DNA of 64,000 bases from Hirundichthys speculiger (Eukaryota > Chordata > Actinopteri > Beloniformes > Exocoetidae): positions 3,051,501 through 3,115,500 of the forward strand of contig JAGFBZ010002379.1 in NCBI GenBank assembly GCA_018398805.1, read 5' to 3'. Under the pieces are notes generated by a model, which had not been told where the DNA came from, ran no database searches, and saw only the letters and a list, made by a program, of their open reading frames with translations. Positions 35,901 through 50,200 of the stretch are shown in pieces. Every line of letters starts with the position of its first letter. The first letter of the stretch is position 1. The position numbers and the translations under genes were made by a program.

Positions 35901-38900
35901 GTGGAATGAGTGTATACATGACCGCGGAATTATTCTATTCGGATTTAAAATCAGAATAAACCAGCCACTTACTTCGGAATTAAGTTTAATTCGGAATGGA
36001 CATTTTCATTCGGAATTAGGTGTTTACATAGGTAATTTTTAATCATTTTAAATCAGATTTAATTTTAATTCTGAATTAAAGAGGAATTAAACTTCCCATG
36101 TAAACGCACTGAATAAAAGTACTCTGGCACTGATATGCCCATCCCATACTGATGATATCCTGAAGCCTTATGTAGCCATTATGAGTCACTCCATGTATAA
36201 AACTTCATGTTTTTAAAAACATCACAGACGCGAGCTTACCAAGTGAGCGAAGCCAGGCCAAAGTTGGCGATCGAGGATGCAAAACTATCTCCATTACAGC
36301 AGCCAGATGTATTTTAAGACCAAGACCACCATCCATTAGTCCCTTTCATCACAACATGTCTTTCTGACTGCTGGAGAGGCAGAGGACTGGATGGAGCAGG
36401 GGTAAGGGGGATGGATCACAGCAATAGATGGAGGTGTGGGGAGTGTTTTTGTTTGAGGATTGGTTTTTCACAGGTGCAAATGAGCCTGAGATGAGCACAT
36501 GTGAGCGTGCGATGGGGGAGGATGGAGGCACTGGTGGCTTTGGCCAGGGGCCTGCAACTGCAAATGAGTTCTTAAGGACTGAGCACCTACTTTGATATTC
36601 GATTGACTGCAAATGTCTCTCAGCAATGACCATCTGAATAAGTCCCTTTTGTGTATTGTGCCACAAAAAAGTATGATTGCAGTAAAAGTGGCCTATTTAA
36701 TGTATGTCTACAGTTGAAATAAAGGTGTGCCAAGTACAGAGAGCTGGCTCCTGCTGACTGAAGCTCTAACGACTACAGGCACCGAAATGTCTCTACGGCT
36801 CATTCATGAATGGATAGCCATTAACAGTTTTGTTGCAGGAGGAGAAGGTCGATTGTGTTTATTTGTGTCCTATGTTACTTCTTTTTAGTTCCTTAATTTC
36901 TGCTACCAGCTATAAACACTTACTTTTGTCTGATAAGCCATTTTTAAGTTCAAATACTGTTGCACGCAAGGCAATAGGTCTGCGTCAAACATATTTACTT
37001 TTACAATGTATGTGGATTGTATGAGATTTAAAATCTAGAACAATCCATGCTACAGAAAACCAAGCAACACACATTTGGGAATATACATGTTCAGACTATC
37101 TCTATTTAACTGACTGCTTGTGATCCCACCTTGAAGCTCTTTCAAGCATTTAAGTGTGAGCTAATGTGAGAGGAAAGGCACCACACACATCTAAGGGGGC
37201 AAGTGAAAATTTACAAAAACTATTTATTGCATAAAATAAACAATGCCAATATCTGTATATTGACTTTGGGTAAATTTGCACGTAAAACAATTCAGAAAAT
37301 GTTAGAAAACCTGTGCAGCTCACGGCCAGGCTGCTGCACTGCCAGGCAGGCAGATGTCAGGGAGGGAAAATGAGTGCTCAAACTCACTGGGCCTGGTTCT
37401 GGGGACATCATTTAGCCACAGTTTCCAAACAAGCTGCTACAATTCATGTTATATAGTCCTTCTTTTTCAATTTTCTTAAAAAAAAATAATTGAACCATCA
37501 TAAATAATTCTAGTAACTCAATTTCTTTCCAGCTCTCTCACACTCTCTCAGCACAGGTAGCCCCTCCCCCACCACCCTATCTAACCATGGGCTTTGAAAA
37601 GACTATAGGCAGACCAAGGACATGGGGACTGAGGACACAAAGCCTGTATTGTCCCTCTGCATAAGTCTCCACATCAGGCCTTTCAATGCCACAAAAACCC
37701 ATATCTTTTCAACACACAGAAATGCACACGCACACACACACACAGTCTCACACACTGTGAACTCTTTTTAAAAGTCTACTAATCCCTTTGACCATCCACG
37801 TCCCAGCTCGCTCTACAACTCTACACTAAAACACAAACTGAGAGCAAACATGGCAAACAAAAACTTTTACAAGGAGCATCAGAGCTTAAAACTGCCAAGT
37901 GTGCACAGAGCAATCCCTGTATGACGTATTAGTATGGACCCTGCAGCTGGAGTATGGGTTTAAATCAAATTAGAATTTCATTGAAGTTATCTATGTTAAC
38001 TCTGAGCTGAGTCCCTGATCACCTACAAATCGATACCTAATATTGTCTTTCAGACACAAAAACTTTATGTGCTGTGTGTCCATAAAATAGAACATAACAA
38101 TGGCGAAGATTAGTTTTCAAAATATGGCAGGGTCTTTCTGGGTAGTAGCAGAATAATTGAGCGTAGAAAAATAATTAAAGCAATGTATTGCAAAGTGGAT
38201 AAACAAACAATTTTCTGCTTGTATGGTTTTAGGTTACACTGATCACAAAACCCCTCTGGAAGACCGCATTGCATTTTGACGTGGTCTCTTCCTCATCCAA
38301 GGGGGTCAGCTGAGGGGTAAAGTGCAGGATAAGAAGTAAGAGGTGCACAAATGCGTAAGCAATGATTAACAATATCACATCAGCCTGGACTTCGCCACCC
38401 AAACTCAACCTATAAATAAACCTCAGTAGTCCTCACAAGCAGCTTGTCCTGCATCAACAAAGTCTTAAAGTCCTCACGTGCTTAATGCACCCACATTAAT
38501 GAAATAAGAGCCATGCAACATTTACTTAATAGCCTTATCCATAATCTAGTGTACGTTCGTGACGCATAGACCTTTGATATAAAACATTTTACATCTTAGA
38601 ATAAAAGTAACAAAATCTTTACATCATCAAAGAAGGAAGAAGACTATTTTCAGTAAAACAGCTTTAATCTTAAGTTCCTCCTGCTGCTGACACTTCTATA
38701 AACGCTGCAGGTTCATTTAGTGTTAAGACTTGTTGGCTGCAAAGTCTTTGTCCGGTGGTTACCTGGTAACAGGGTGCAGCGCAGGACTGGGATCAGTCGT
38801 AGAGGCACAAGTGTAGCATTACAATCACAAGAGAAGCACATTAGTTGTAACAAAATCATATGAAAACCCTTACGGCTGGTGTTTGCACAACAGAAAAACC

Positions 38901-41253
38901 TTAATGAGTTAATAAAACAGGTATTTGAATTAGTTTAAATAACTCAAGTTGTGGGAAATCCCTACACATCTTATGCAGTTTATTTCAGATTTTATTGATT
39001 TTATTTTTATTGAACAAAATGGAAAATATCTTACCCTTCCTTTTGAAGTACTTGATTATAGACTTTAACGAGGTCCCGATAAACACCATTATTCCTGTTA
39101 GGTGTATATGTCTCTTTCTTAATTAAAAAAAAAAAAGAAAAAAAAGTGCCTCAGAGAAGCACAAGAAACCTGACAAATCCAGGGAAAAGCTGTGTGAGAG
39201 GACAGAAGACGGGAGGAAGGTGTGCCGGCGTGGACGCTCCTCTGCTCACTCTCACTGCAAGGCGACTTATTTGTGAGTGCATGTGAGCGTCTACTATGCT
39301 GACAATACGTGTCTACCCCTCTGTCTCTCTACAAACACACACACGGCCCACCACTCCCCCCCATCACTGCCACAACTCCTCCCTCAGGCGCTCCAGTCCT
39401 CGGAGGTACACACATACACACTAACATGGCAGGAGGGGTGTAGGACCGGCCCCTCTGTTCCTCTGTGTTTTGGTTACCAAGGAGTTCTGGCTGCCTAACC
39501 CTTTATTTCCCATTGCCAAGTCGGTCTCTTAAGCTGGGTTTATTTCTCTGCACTGTTTTGCACGCTATTCAGACAACAGCTGAAAGTTTAACTTTTTTTA
39601 AATTAAATTGAAACAGCTCTGATCACCAGTAAAGATTCTTTTATTAAAAAGTGCACTGCCTCTTAGCAGCTCCACAAGTCACATTTTATGCATCTCATTA
39701 AACTATGTGAGACAGCCTTGGAGAAGAGGCTTGTGTGTGCTTTGAAAAAAAAACAAAAAAAAAAAAAAACCAAGCGTGTGACAAGGTATTCTCACAAGCA
39801 GCTTCTCCCTACAAGCAAAGTGCAATGCAACAAGGAAATGCATCAGTACTGATCAAAGTTTTTTTTTATCATATATATACCCACACACATACCATTTTAG
39901 AGTTTGTAAAACAACATTCTTTCCACTTTTTCAGATAAAAAATTTTTTCTATACGACTGATTTTTTTTTTTTTGAAATGAGCAGACTTTCCTCTGATCAT
40001 TCCCAGACGTCTGTGTGAGCACATGGCCATTAAAAACTGTGCCACAGAAATATAGACCACATACAATCCTCCCATTGTCCAATCCGCTCACAATCTATCA
40101 CGCACACACTCCAGCGCCCACCCATTCAAACACACACCAGTAAGTGCAGGAGAGCCCCTCCTTTTGTGGCCGTATTTCATTTCAACCATAATGGTTGAAG
40201 GGTGGAAGGAGAGGGGCTGGGGAGGCGCGCAACAAAAGCTTGAATGAGATTGCAAATGATCCTTGATTTTTGAGGGTAAAAATGTTCTCCCCTCCTCTCT
40301 GCCTGCCCCCTCCCTCGTATGAACAATTTGCTCAGTATTTGAGCAGAGTTAACTGCATGTGGCGCCTCTTCACAGTATTTATTCACAGTATTTGTTCTTG
40401 AATCTGTCATGCAGTTACCATGAGTTTCAGTTTTTTTTTTTTTTTTTTTTTTTTTTAATGAAATCCCAAAATAAGTATATAATTCAAGTTGATCAGGGGT
40501 GGTTACTAAAGCTGTATAGATCCAACTGCTGGGCCTGCTGTCATCTTATTGTATTTCTACATTTTCTACGTGATTAAACGTCAATAGAAATTAATATACT
40601 GAATGTACAGCACAGTAACCTGAAAGTCAGGAAAGTTTGTTTATGTGTAACAGAATGAACAGAAATTCAATTCCATAGTTCTGTCAATATTTTTTTTTTC
40701 ATAATTAGTTGTCAACTTAAATGTCCTCATCACTGATCATTACAGCCCTAATAGAAAGCTGAAAATAGTAGCTAAAAATAATAGCTGAAACTAGTTTATT
40801 TTTATTCATTAATTCATATATTTAGGGACTCAAATGTTTGTCTCCTATTTTCTGTTTTTGGACAAGTGCAAAATGGGCTGTAGGTTAATATTAAAAAGAA
40901 AAGAAAAAAAAAATCAAACTAGTAGCTCTCTCCTTGAACTCTCAAACTTTTAAAATTGAGATTTCTTGCCATTTAAACAGTGTGCAGACAAATAAAGAGC
41001 ACTCTTTCCCAATTATTTATCCAAAGATAAATCAGCCTTTAACTGTAACCATACTTGAAACTACTGTGTGGACCGGTTCAAGTCAGTGCCATGTTTTGCT
41101 AACAGCTTCTGTTAGTCCTGTCCCGTATCGTGTTCAGGTTGGCACGCGTACAGTATTAGTATAATTTATGCAGACACAAGCTTTGGCAGCATCTCTTATT
41201 AAAATACCCCATTGTTCTCCTCCCAGCGTTAACATGCATGTACCCACACACGC

Positions 41254-41286
<33 letters not shown>

Positions 41287-44200
41287 GACAGTCAGGTCAA
41301 CATCTCTATCTGCTGAAGAAGGGCTTCAAATCTAGGCCAGCTCTTGGATTAGGGATATCCATTCAGCCATACGTTCATCCACTCTTCCTCCGTGAAGAGT
41401 GGAAGCCCCCCACACAGTCTAAACACCATCAATCTTTCATCCGTTCAGTGTCTCAGCAGCATATCAAAGACCGTACAAACTAAAAGGACTGCTTCAGACA
41501 ATCACAACTTGTTTCAAATGTGCCTTTATAAACCCGTTCACTTATTTCAAAAGAGGCTGTAACTAATGACGTACAAAATCAAAGCAGACATTCGTTAGTT
41601 TTAGCATGACAAACGACAGTTTTAAAACTGTTGTAGCACAATAATGTTAAAAGGTGGAGATGGAAATAAAGGGTAAGTGTCTGAACTGAGAAAGATTAAC
41701 GAGGGACTGGTGCTCTTCCTCCCAGGAATGGATTCCTACTGGTCTCTGTCTTCCCAGTCCTGTTTCCACAGCCCAGTTGGATCTCCCCATCAACCTGGCA
41801 GAGGCAGCTGCAGAATCTCTCTTTCATACTCACCCAGCGTTTATTTATTTTCAAACCAGACTGGTGACTTTAATATGGGGTACTATCATTTCATGAACCC
41901 CCTAAGCACACACACCGCCCCTCTTATTATTCAGTGTGATGCAAAACATCCAACCGATGGAAAAGGAAGTGGTCATCTGCCCATCAGAATGTCAGTGGTT
42001 TGATTCCAGGATCCTCTAGTCCACTAGAGCTGAGCGATTTTATCGATTCTGCGATATATATTGATATTTTATTTCTCCAGAGAGTATTGATTTTCCAGCA
42101 GCGGGTATCGATATTCTAAGCTTCTTTCAAAACCCCGTGTCCCACCTTTAAAAGCTTGCAAGCAACAATTTGCACTGTTTAAATAAATGAAACTATTTTC
42201 TCAACAAATCTTTTATTCATTTTGTCCAGCATTTGCAAGCTGCCTGTCAGCCATATAATGTGTCATTTATGCTTTCAATTCAATTAATTCAAACAAAGTC
42301 ATTGGAACACTCACAAGATGTCACCAAAATCACTTTGTCCCTTTAAAGTCTTTCGGAAAATGAAAGTGGTTAATGAAAATAAATCAGTGGTGCGCAAACT
42401 GTGGTACGTGTACCACCAGTGGTACGCGAGCTCTCTCTGGTGGTACGAGGGGGAATGTCTGCACTTTCCACAATTTTTCCATATTTTCACTTTTTAAAAA
42501 AAATCAGAAACCTACAATGCATTATAAGTATGTTTCAAACGAAATGTGTAGCTTGAGATAATTAAAATTGTCCTATAAAAAATATTTGTTGCATATTCAG
42601 TTGCAGTGCAGATGTGAACAACTTTTGAGTGTGTTTATTTTGCTCTGTATGAGAGTATGAGTATGTGAGAATTGTTGGACAGAGTTGTAAATGTCTGATT
42701 CAGTAAAGGTAACAATTCAGGTAACAATAAATAACCACAATAAGGAATAAACATCTCTGTGTGTTTAAAACTAATTGAGAAGCATATATGGCTATATTTT
42801 AAAATTGGTCAACATGGTGGGACTCAGAGAGCTGAACAGTTTCTCAGGTGGTATGCAGTATTAAAAGTTTGACAACCACTGATGTAAATGTATTGTAAGA
42901 TGAATATCGATATAATATCGTATCATGAGCTGAATATTGTGTATCGCATCGTATCGTATCATGAGATTAGTGTATCGCTACAGCCCTATAGTCCAGATGT
43001 CCAAGTGTCCTCGGGCAAATTACTGAACCACAATTTCTGCAGATACATTCGGTGGGTGAATGTGTGAATGAAAGAGGAGAAAAAAGATGTTTGTGTAAAT
43101 GGATGAATGTAGATTGTAGAATAAAGCGATTTGAGTCGTCAAGAAAAGTACAATAGCTTTTAAAGTATTCAGTTCATTTAAAGTTTATGTTTTCAAATCC
43201 CCAAAATACCTATCTGGCATTTAGCCACATCTTGTTCACCAGAAGGGTCTCAGCTTCTATTTTTCTAATTGGACTCTTGGAAAGGGAGCTAAGCCAACTT
43301 TTTAAATCTTTCATCTCCACCTGATCCACAAATACTGAATCCCTCCCCTCCCTACCTCTCACTATTCTCAGTTTTCTCTTCTTTCTCCCTTTTATTTTAG
43401 ACACGAGTGCTTTCATGACTGAGAATTTAATCAAGCTCGTATTGATTTTATGCTTCCCCTTTCTCTTTTTTGCTCTTGTTCAGGCTCCGGCCCGTCACAC
43501 CTTTGCCTCGCTGCGTACAAAAGCCTGCGAGGTAAAGATAAGCAGGAAAAGTCTGAGTGCTGGTGCATATGAGTGCACACAATCATTCTGCATCTGCGTG
43601 AAGGCAAAATCAACTAAAGCTTAGATTCCTTCTGTGGAGCTGTGCAGAAGACACTGAACATGTTCTGTGAATTATATAAATTATAGGTAAGTCTGTTGAA
43701 CTTATTTCCATTAAGCAAGATAATAATTACATTGACATTATTAAAAATACAATGAACTCAAAACATGAAAAACTTTCCAGTTTTCTACCCTTTCTTTCTC
43801 CCATTTTTCTGTGAATGAAAATGAATAATCCATAGTGTGCTGAGCATCACTTTTGCTCGCTCCTCCCTCCCCCCTCTTTCATCCCCATCTCTGTGAATGA
43901 AAGCTTAACATCGGGACTCCATGGGAACCGGGTCGCTCTTTTCTGTGTATAGAGCAGGACATGAATAATATATCAGAAAAGAGTGAGGGCCAGAGATGCA
44001 CTAAAGAGACAATAAGGCACGATCAAGGTGAAAGGGTTGAAAATGTGAACCCAGTTGTTATCAATGAAAAGGATATAAAGGCATTTAAAAGTTTTAAAAT
44101 CCCAAATCAATTGTACTTCTTTTTATGAACAACCGCAACAAGGGTGGACAGATTTTCAAAAAGTATACTTTTCTGTAATACTTCAAGAAATATGACGTTC

Positions 44201-47200
44201 CCTGTCTTTCCAAGCTTCTAAATGACAAAAGGAAAATGACCCAAAGCAAAAGTGAGGGCACTCTGCACAGGGGGTAGTAGTTAACAAAACTCCCTTTTGG
44301 CAAGTAGCACAGCTTGCAAGCCAGTTTGTAGCTTCAAGAGTTGAAGGAGTCTTCCAGTTATTTTGGTTTAGATAACTCATTGTTCAAGGAAAAAAACAAA
44401 AAACAAACCTTGAGTTATGTGAGATCTCTGTTGAGCTCCATCTACAAAATAGCTGATTATGTTAAGATCAGCAGTGAGGGCCGAGGCCTTGGTCTGAATG
44501 TAGACCGCCATCATGGAGTTGGAGGAGTGTTTGGGGCAGTACCCCACTGAAAAAAGCCATCTTGTTTCTATCTTTAACTGTTTAACAAAAGTCAATTTTT
44601 GGCTTTGAGAATTACCTGGTATTTAGGTCCCCCCCACCTCCCTACCAAATAAATGTTTTTCATGCCATGGAATGCCATTGTCAGTTCAATGAGATCAGTT
44701 AATTGGGTTTTTTTTTTATTTCCCAAAATTAATCACACTTATTAAGTAGTTTGTCAGTTCAACATTTGATGCTGAATTGTGTGGTAATTAAACAGGAAGG
44801 GTTTCTGTTGATGACTTTCCCCTAAAAGGTTGCTTCGTGCAGGTGTTGCTGCTGAACTTCCTGAACAGCTTCTGCAGGTAAACAGAGGGTTTGATTCGTC
44901 TTTCAACAATTTTAAAAGTACTTCCTCCTAAAAGTTTTCCTGGTCTTTGAGACATTTACTTGACCTCCAACATTCCTCTAATTACTATTTCTCAATCAAA
45001 TATAAAAATAATAATCATGCTGCTGTAAAAACAAATGTAAAAAATAAATACATTTTTACTTTTAACATACTTATCAGTTGCTTTGAAGAGTTCCAGCATG
45101 TTAACATTCTCATCAGGTGACCTATTTTAACAATGACTAATAACATGCCATAGTCCAAGGGTGTGACATTTGTCTCTTTCCACAAAAAAAAAAAAAAAAA
45201 AAAAAAACACCCCAAAAAAAACAACACGACACAAACAAAAAATTATACATTTCACAGATTATACGTTTCACAGAGTGCATCATCCTCAACCTTTATGCTT
45301 TCTGAAGATCTGTTAATCTTCTATTGATTTTACCATTAACAAACTTTCAAGTAAGGGTGCCCAAACTTTCAAGAAATGAAACTTTTAGAAGAGCACAGAC
45401 GGTTGTTCAGCTGTAGAAACATGTCTCTACGCGACACTCATAAAAAAAGGCTATTGAGCGGAGTTAAACTTTGAACTCTCTCCTGAGTAAACATCCACTC
45501 TCACTCAGGACGGAGAGGCTTGGCTGAATAAACAAGGAGTGACAGCTGTTATGTCGGTGCTAATGGTTTTAGCATGAGGTAAAAATCTAGTGACATCTCA
45601 CACACATTAACTGCATAACCTCCCACACTCGCTTAATGACCTTTCTCTGACGCAGTAAACTTTCTCTCTGACACAGCAAACTCTTGCTGGCTCTTACTCA
45701 TCTCTCCTATTGGGCTCTTTCTTTTCATCTTTCTGTGGGACTTCGTCTTTGCTCAGTGTGAGTACATGTCCATGTGAGTACATTTTTGTTATAAAACATT
45801 ATAAAACGCCTGTCGTCCACAACAGTGGTCCCCGATCCCTGGTCCATGACCGTGGGTCATTTGGTACCGGGCTGCAGAGAAAAAATAAACCACTTCCATA
45901 AATTACTGTTTGATTCATTATCAGAGTCTAAATGATGTTTTATTTTGAAAAATGAGCTGATTCTCTTCCATTACATCCGTCTATGACTGACTCTTGCCAC
46001 ATGACAAGACTTCAAGACTTGTGTCTTGGTCACGTGGCAAAATGAGTAAAAAGCAAAGTCTTTAGAAAGCATCTTTGCGCTGAGAAGATGTTACTGCGGT
46101 TCTGTTGTTGGCACGATGTTACAAGGACGCTTCTAATAAAGTTGCACGTAAATACACAGCGGATTTACGTTTATCACAATATATAGAAAATACCACAGTT
46201 TTTTTATGCCAGCTGAATCATTTTATTTAGTTGTATTTATCTGCGACACATTTTACAGACCGGTCCGTGAAAATATTGCCTTACATTAAACTGGTATGTG
46301 GTGCAAAAAAAGGTTGGAGACCACTGGTCCACGATACTCCAGCAAAATCGACCCTCAAAAAAGTAAAACTTTCAATCTGCTGAAGACCTTTTTTCAGTTT
46401 GTAAATACAACGGTTGGAATTGAATTACTGCAGACAGATCCAAAGGTATTTGGAGACTGCATATCCTTCCCTGACCCATGATGCCTCTATTATACGACCA
46501 CTAACAGAAGATACAGCGCAGACATACCTGACCAGAGTAAACATCAAAGTGGAGACAGAACAGTAAACGCTGTTGACTTTGTTGTCCTTGTTATCAGTTG
46601 TTGAGGCTGATTTATGCTTCTGTGTAACAGTTACACATGAAGGTTACGCACTGCCTCCACGCAGTCTCTGGTATTTATGCTTATGCACTGTTGTTTACAT
46701 CACTTTGTAATTACAGACAGTACAGCACGGCTCTTTTTCTGCATCGCTGTAACTCGCAGTGCCGAGTTTCCTTTTGTTTATTTATTATATGGCGCTCAGA
46801 CAAAGCAACAGAGCAAACTACAATTCTACCTGGCTACAAAGAAGGAGCAGCGGCAGGAGCTACAAAGGCAAAGAAGAACAAGTCAGACCAATCACATTTC
46901 TAGAGGTCTGCCGTTGCTGCGACGTGCAGTTGGATGCATGTCCGTGTACGGTGTAGCCTACAGCATATAGTTTCTTTAAGGCAGAAATAAAAAGCAGCCT
47001 TTGGGCATCCAAAGTCTTCAATCTATAACACTGGAACGTGTTGGGAAACGTCTCTCGAGCAGGAGAGAATCAGTGACTACAAAGCTTTTGTTTTTGTTGT
47101 TACTAATGTGCCACGGATCAGTTTGTTTTTTTCATGACGGTGTCAACTGCACTTCAAGCTAAAAAGACTGTCCTTTAAATGAAAAATATATTTGTGTCTG

Positions 47201-50200
47201 GGTGAATATTTGGTGGGAACTTAGGAAGGTAGAATACTTTGTCAGCGATAGAGCGGGTGATTTCAGTCCCGCTGGTCAGTAGGAGCTACCTGAGAACTGC
47301 CAAAACCGTATCCGACTAGGTGGCAGCACCAGTCGAAAACCACTGCATCTGGAGCTTTTCAAGATACGAAAAATTCCACTGATTCAGAAGATACTGATTC
47401 AATGCGAGAGTAAGGATGAAATGGGGAAGAAAGTCGGCGTGGTGAACCTCACAAGAAATTCCTGATTCCTGGCAATGTTACTGTCATTTTAACAAGGAAA
47501 AGATCAGCACTGACAGCTACACAAGTGGTGATCCTGTCTACTTTGTCTGAAATAACAGTAGGAAGTCGTAGCAGAGAAAGTCTGCAAAGCCCCGGAAGAA
47601 TGTGAGTTCTGCCCTGTTACATGTGATATTCTCCCCATCGGAGGTGCTCGCGAGGCCATTTCAAACCAAAAACTTCAATTTCAACAGTGTTTTACAACAC
47701 AAATGTATTTATTTATTTCTTAATTTGAAATTGAGTCTTTGAAATCAAGTAGACAATGTACGTCTGTGTTATCTAAGTGAAAGGTGACGGGGCCTCCTCC
47801 TATCGACTGCTCTTTCTATTGTGATATATGAGAAAGACCTTTAACTAAAGGTTGTCCTGCACAGACACAAAACATCACAAACAAAATCAGACTTTGGAGT
47901 TCCTTGTGCTTTGTGAGTATTTTCTGTTGAACAAGCACATGCAGGTGCATATAACAGCCTGCATGTGCTCTTCAAACACTACATAGTTTTTCTCTCACAG
48001 AGTGAAGGTGTGTGAATGCGTGCACATCACAAAGATGCCTTTGAAAGCACAGCACAATACTAATGTGGGTGAAAAAAATGAAGATGCTACCAAAGGTACA
48101 AAGACTTTCAAGATAAAATACAGAGGGAGAATGAGGCAGGACGCAAAGTTGCATCCACATAATGTTGAAGTAGACTTTGATGTGGTAGCTGAGATAGATG
48201 CAAGGCACATTCAAAAGGGAGTGTTTAGTGATACAAAAAAGAAGAAAAAGAGATAAGAGCAGCTTAGACAAAAAGGCAGGAGTGGAGGACAGATGAAAAG
48301 ATGAAGACAGGTAAGAGAGGCGTTGTGTGAATGTAAAGCAACCAAATGTAGTCCTGGATTGAATAAAAACAGGAAGACAGACGCAGAAACATACACCAGG
48401 GCCCAGCAGGTTTTGCAGTCATGCCTAATTTTCCTTCCCTCAGAGTCTGACCCCCAGTGAACTCTACCAAACGTCTTTGAAATTCAAGCCAGGATAAGAG
48501 AGAAAGTAAGACAGAGAAAGCAGACGGAGGATGCAAGTACTTCCGTTTGAGCATTTGGAAAGACAAAACTGCTTTTATTGTTTTGTCTACTGAAACGTCT
48601 TTGGGTTGGAAGAAAAACAGGGACAAGAAAAATGCAAAAATATAATAAAAAATAAAAAAGTCAGCTGGATAAGCCCTCAATGACAGGGAGAAGCTCAAGT
48701 GGTATTTTAGTAGCCCTGTGTTCAGTCCAATAAAGTCAGGTTCCTCTAAAAGTGAATACGTTTGGAACGAGGAGTTCAAATACTGCTTCTTTACAAGCAG
48801 GCTGATTTGTGAAGATATTTTGGAGCCCTTAGAGAAGTTGGCAGTTTTGTGGCTAACTCAAAGCATTTTATTGCTCCATCACGGTGGATTTGCAGCCACC
48901 ATTTGTTTAGTCCCTGGCAACATGGCTTTACATCTATTGTAAAGTAACGCCACTGGCCTGTCAACCCCCTGAAGCCGACAGGAGGACAAGCTGAGACGGA
49001 GTATGCACACTGTGGACGGCAATCTTGGGAACACTAATTAACTGGAAAACGCGCTACTCTCACTTTTTGATGCGCTGCAGAGTTTGTTTTTTTTTAGCAA
49101 GGGACTCATTCCACTACGATGCAACACCAAAGAAAATGACTGCTGCTTTTGGTGTTCAGCATGATAAATGATGATGATATTGGAGAGAAATGTCTTAGTG
49201 GAAACTTGTCCCCACCCAGTGGTAATGTCACATAGACAGACTGCATCGAGATCCATTAGCATCCAGCCAGGCTGTCTCCACTCACCCAGTGCCCCCTCTG
49301 AGCACTGAGCACATCAATAACCACGAGGCCCAAGTGTGTTTGTGCATGCAAAGTTCATGTGTATCTAAGGTAAGATAAGCTGAATTATAATGGCATATGA
49401 ACAGACACTATGTATAAATGATATTGTGCATGTGTGAATGAGTGCCTGCAGCTGTTTTTACAATTGACTGCATTTACGCAACAGACAGGCAACTGATACT
49501 GGATGATAAGAGGTCAATATTTTTGCTCTGCATAGCTATTATAGAATATCCTTAAGTTTTTTCCCCTTCACTTTTCTCCTACAAATATAAGCATTTGCTT
49601 TCACCTGTGCACTACTCTAAATGAAAAAAGGCATGCAAACGGTCATCTATCTTTGCATGCTCACGCAGACGTTCTTACGAGAGACAGTCTGCCGGTTGCC
49701 ACCCTGGTTTCCTGACCTACATTTCAATACCAGGTCTGTCTGCTCTTCTCTCTTGAGGGGGATTGTGTGTATGGGATTTTTCCTTTTTTTTCCCCCTAGC
49801 ATCACACATTCATTAATCCGATTTTTTGATAACCTTGACAAACAAAATGCCATTAATCTGACCGCAGACACATGGGTCTAATACATCATGGAGACCAGTG
49901 CCTCCTGAGGTCTTCTGTGTATGTGTGCATGCATTTCTGCAATACTGGATTTATAACCTCACAACTTAATTGATTTAGAGAGTGATGTGGATGACAGCCA
50001 AGGTGGAATAAAGCTAGATGTTATATTCTGTGTGTTTCTGATATTAATTTGACTTAATCATGTGATTCATAACATGAATTTCACCTTGAATCAAACATAT
50101 ATCTGACACTCCAAATATCAGTGACTTATTAAAAGTGACAATAAAATACACTGTAAAAAATGTTAATTAAAAAATAATCTGTTTTCTTCTATTTACAATT

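Larger units (their letters stand above)
41965..43160 (+). repeat. Teleost SINE-like repeat split by a DNA transposon
   Basis: The left part (41965-42025) reads GTGGTCATCTGCCCATCAGA, then GTCAGTGGTTTGATTCC with a B-box-like core. The right part (42990-43160) reads AGTCCAGATGTCCAAGTGTC, CTCGGGCAAATTACTGAACC, GTGGGTGAATGTGTGAATG and AATAAAGCGATTTGAGTCGT. Joined, they give a familiar fish repeat ('GGTGGTCGTCTGCC..CCAGAAGGTC.GTGGTTCGATTCC...AGTGTCCTCGGGCAAGACAC...GTGTGAATG...AAAGCGCTTTGAGT'). The interruption is the outer element at 42026-42989. Confidence 0.7.
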
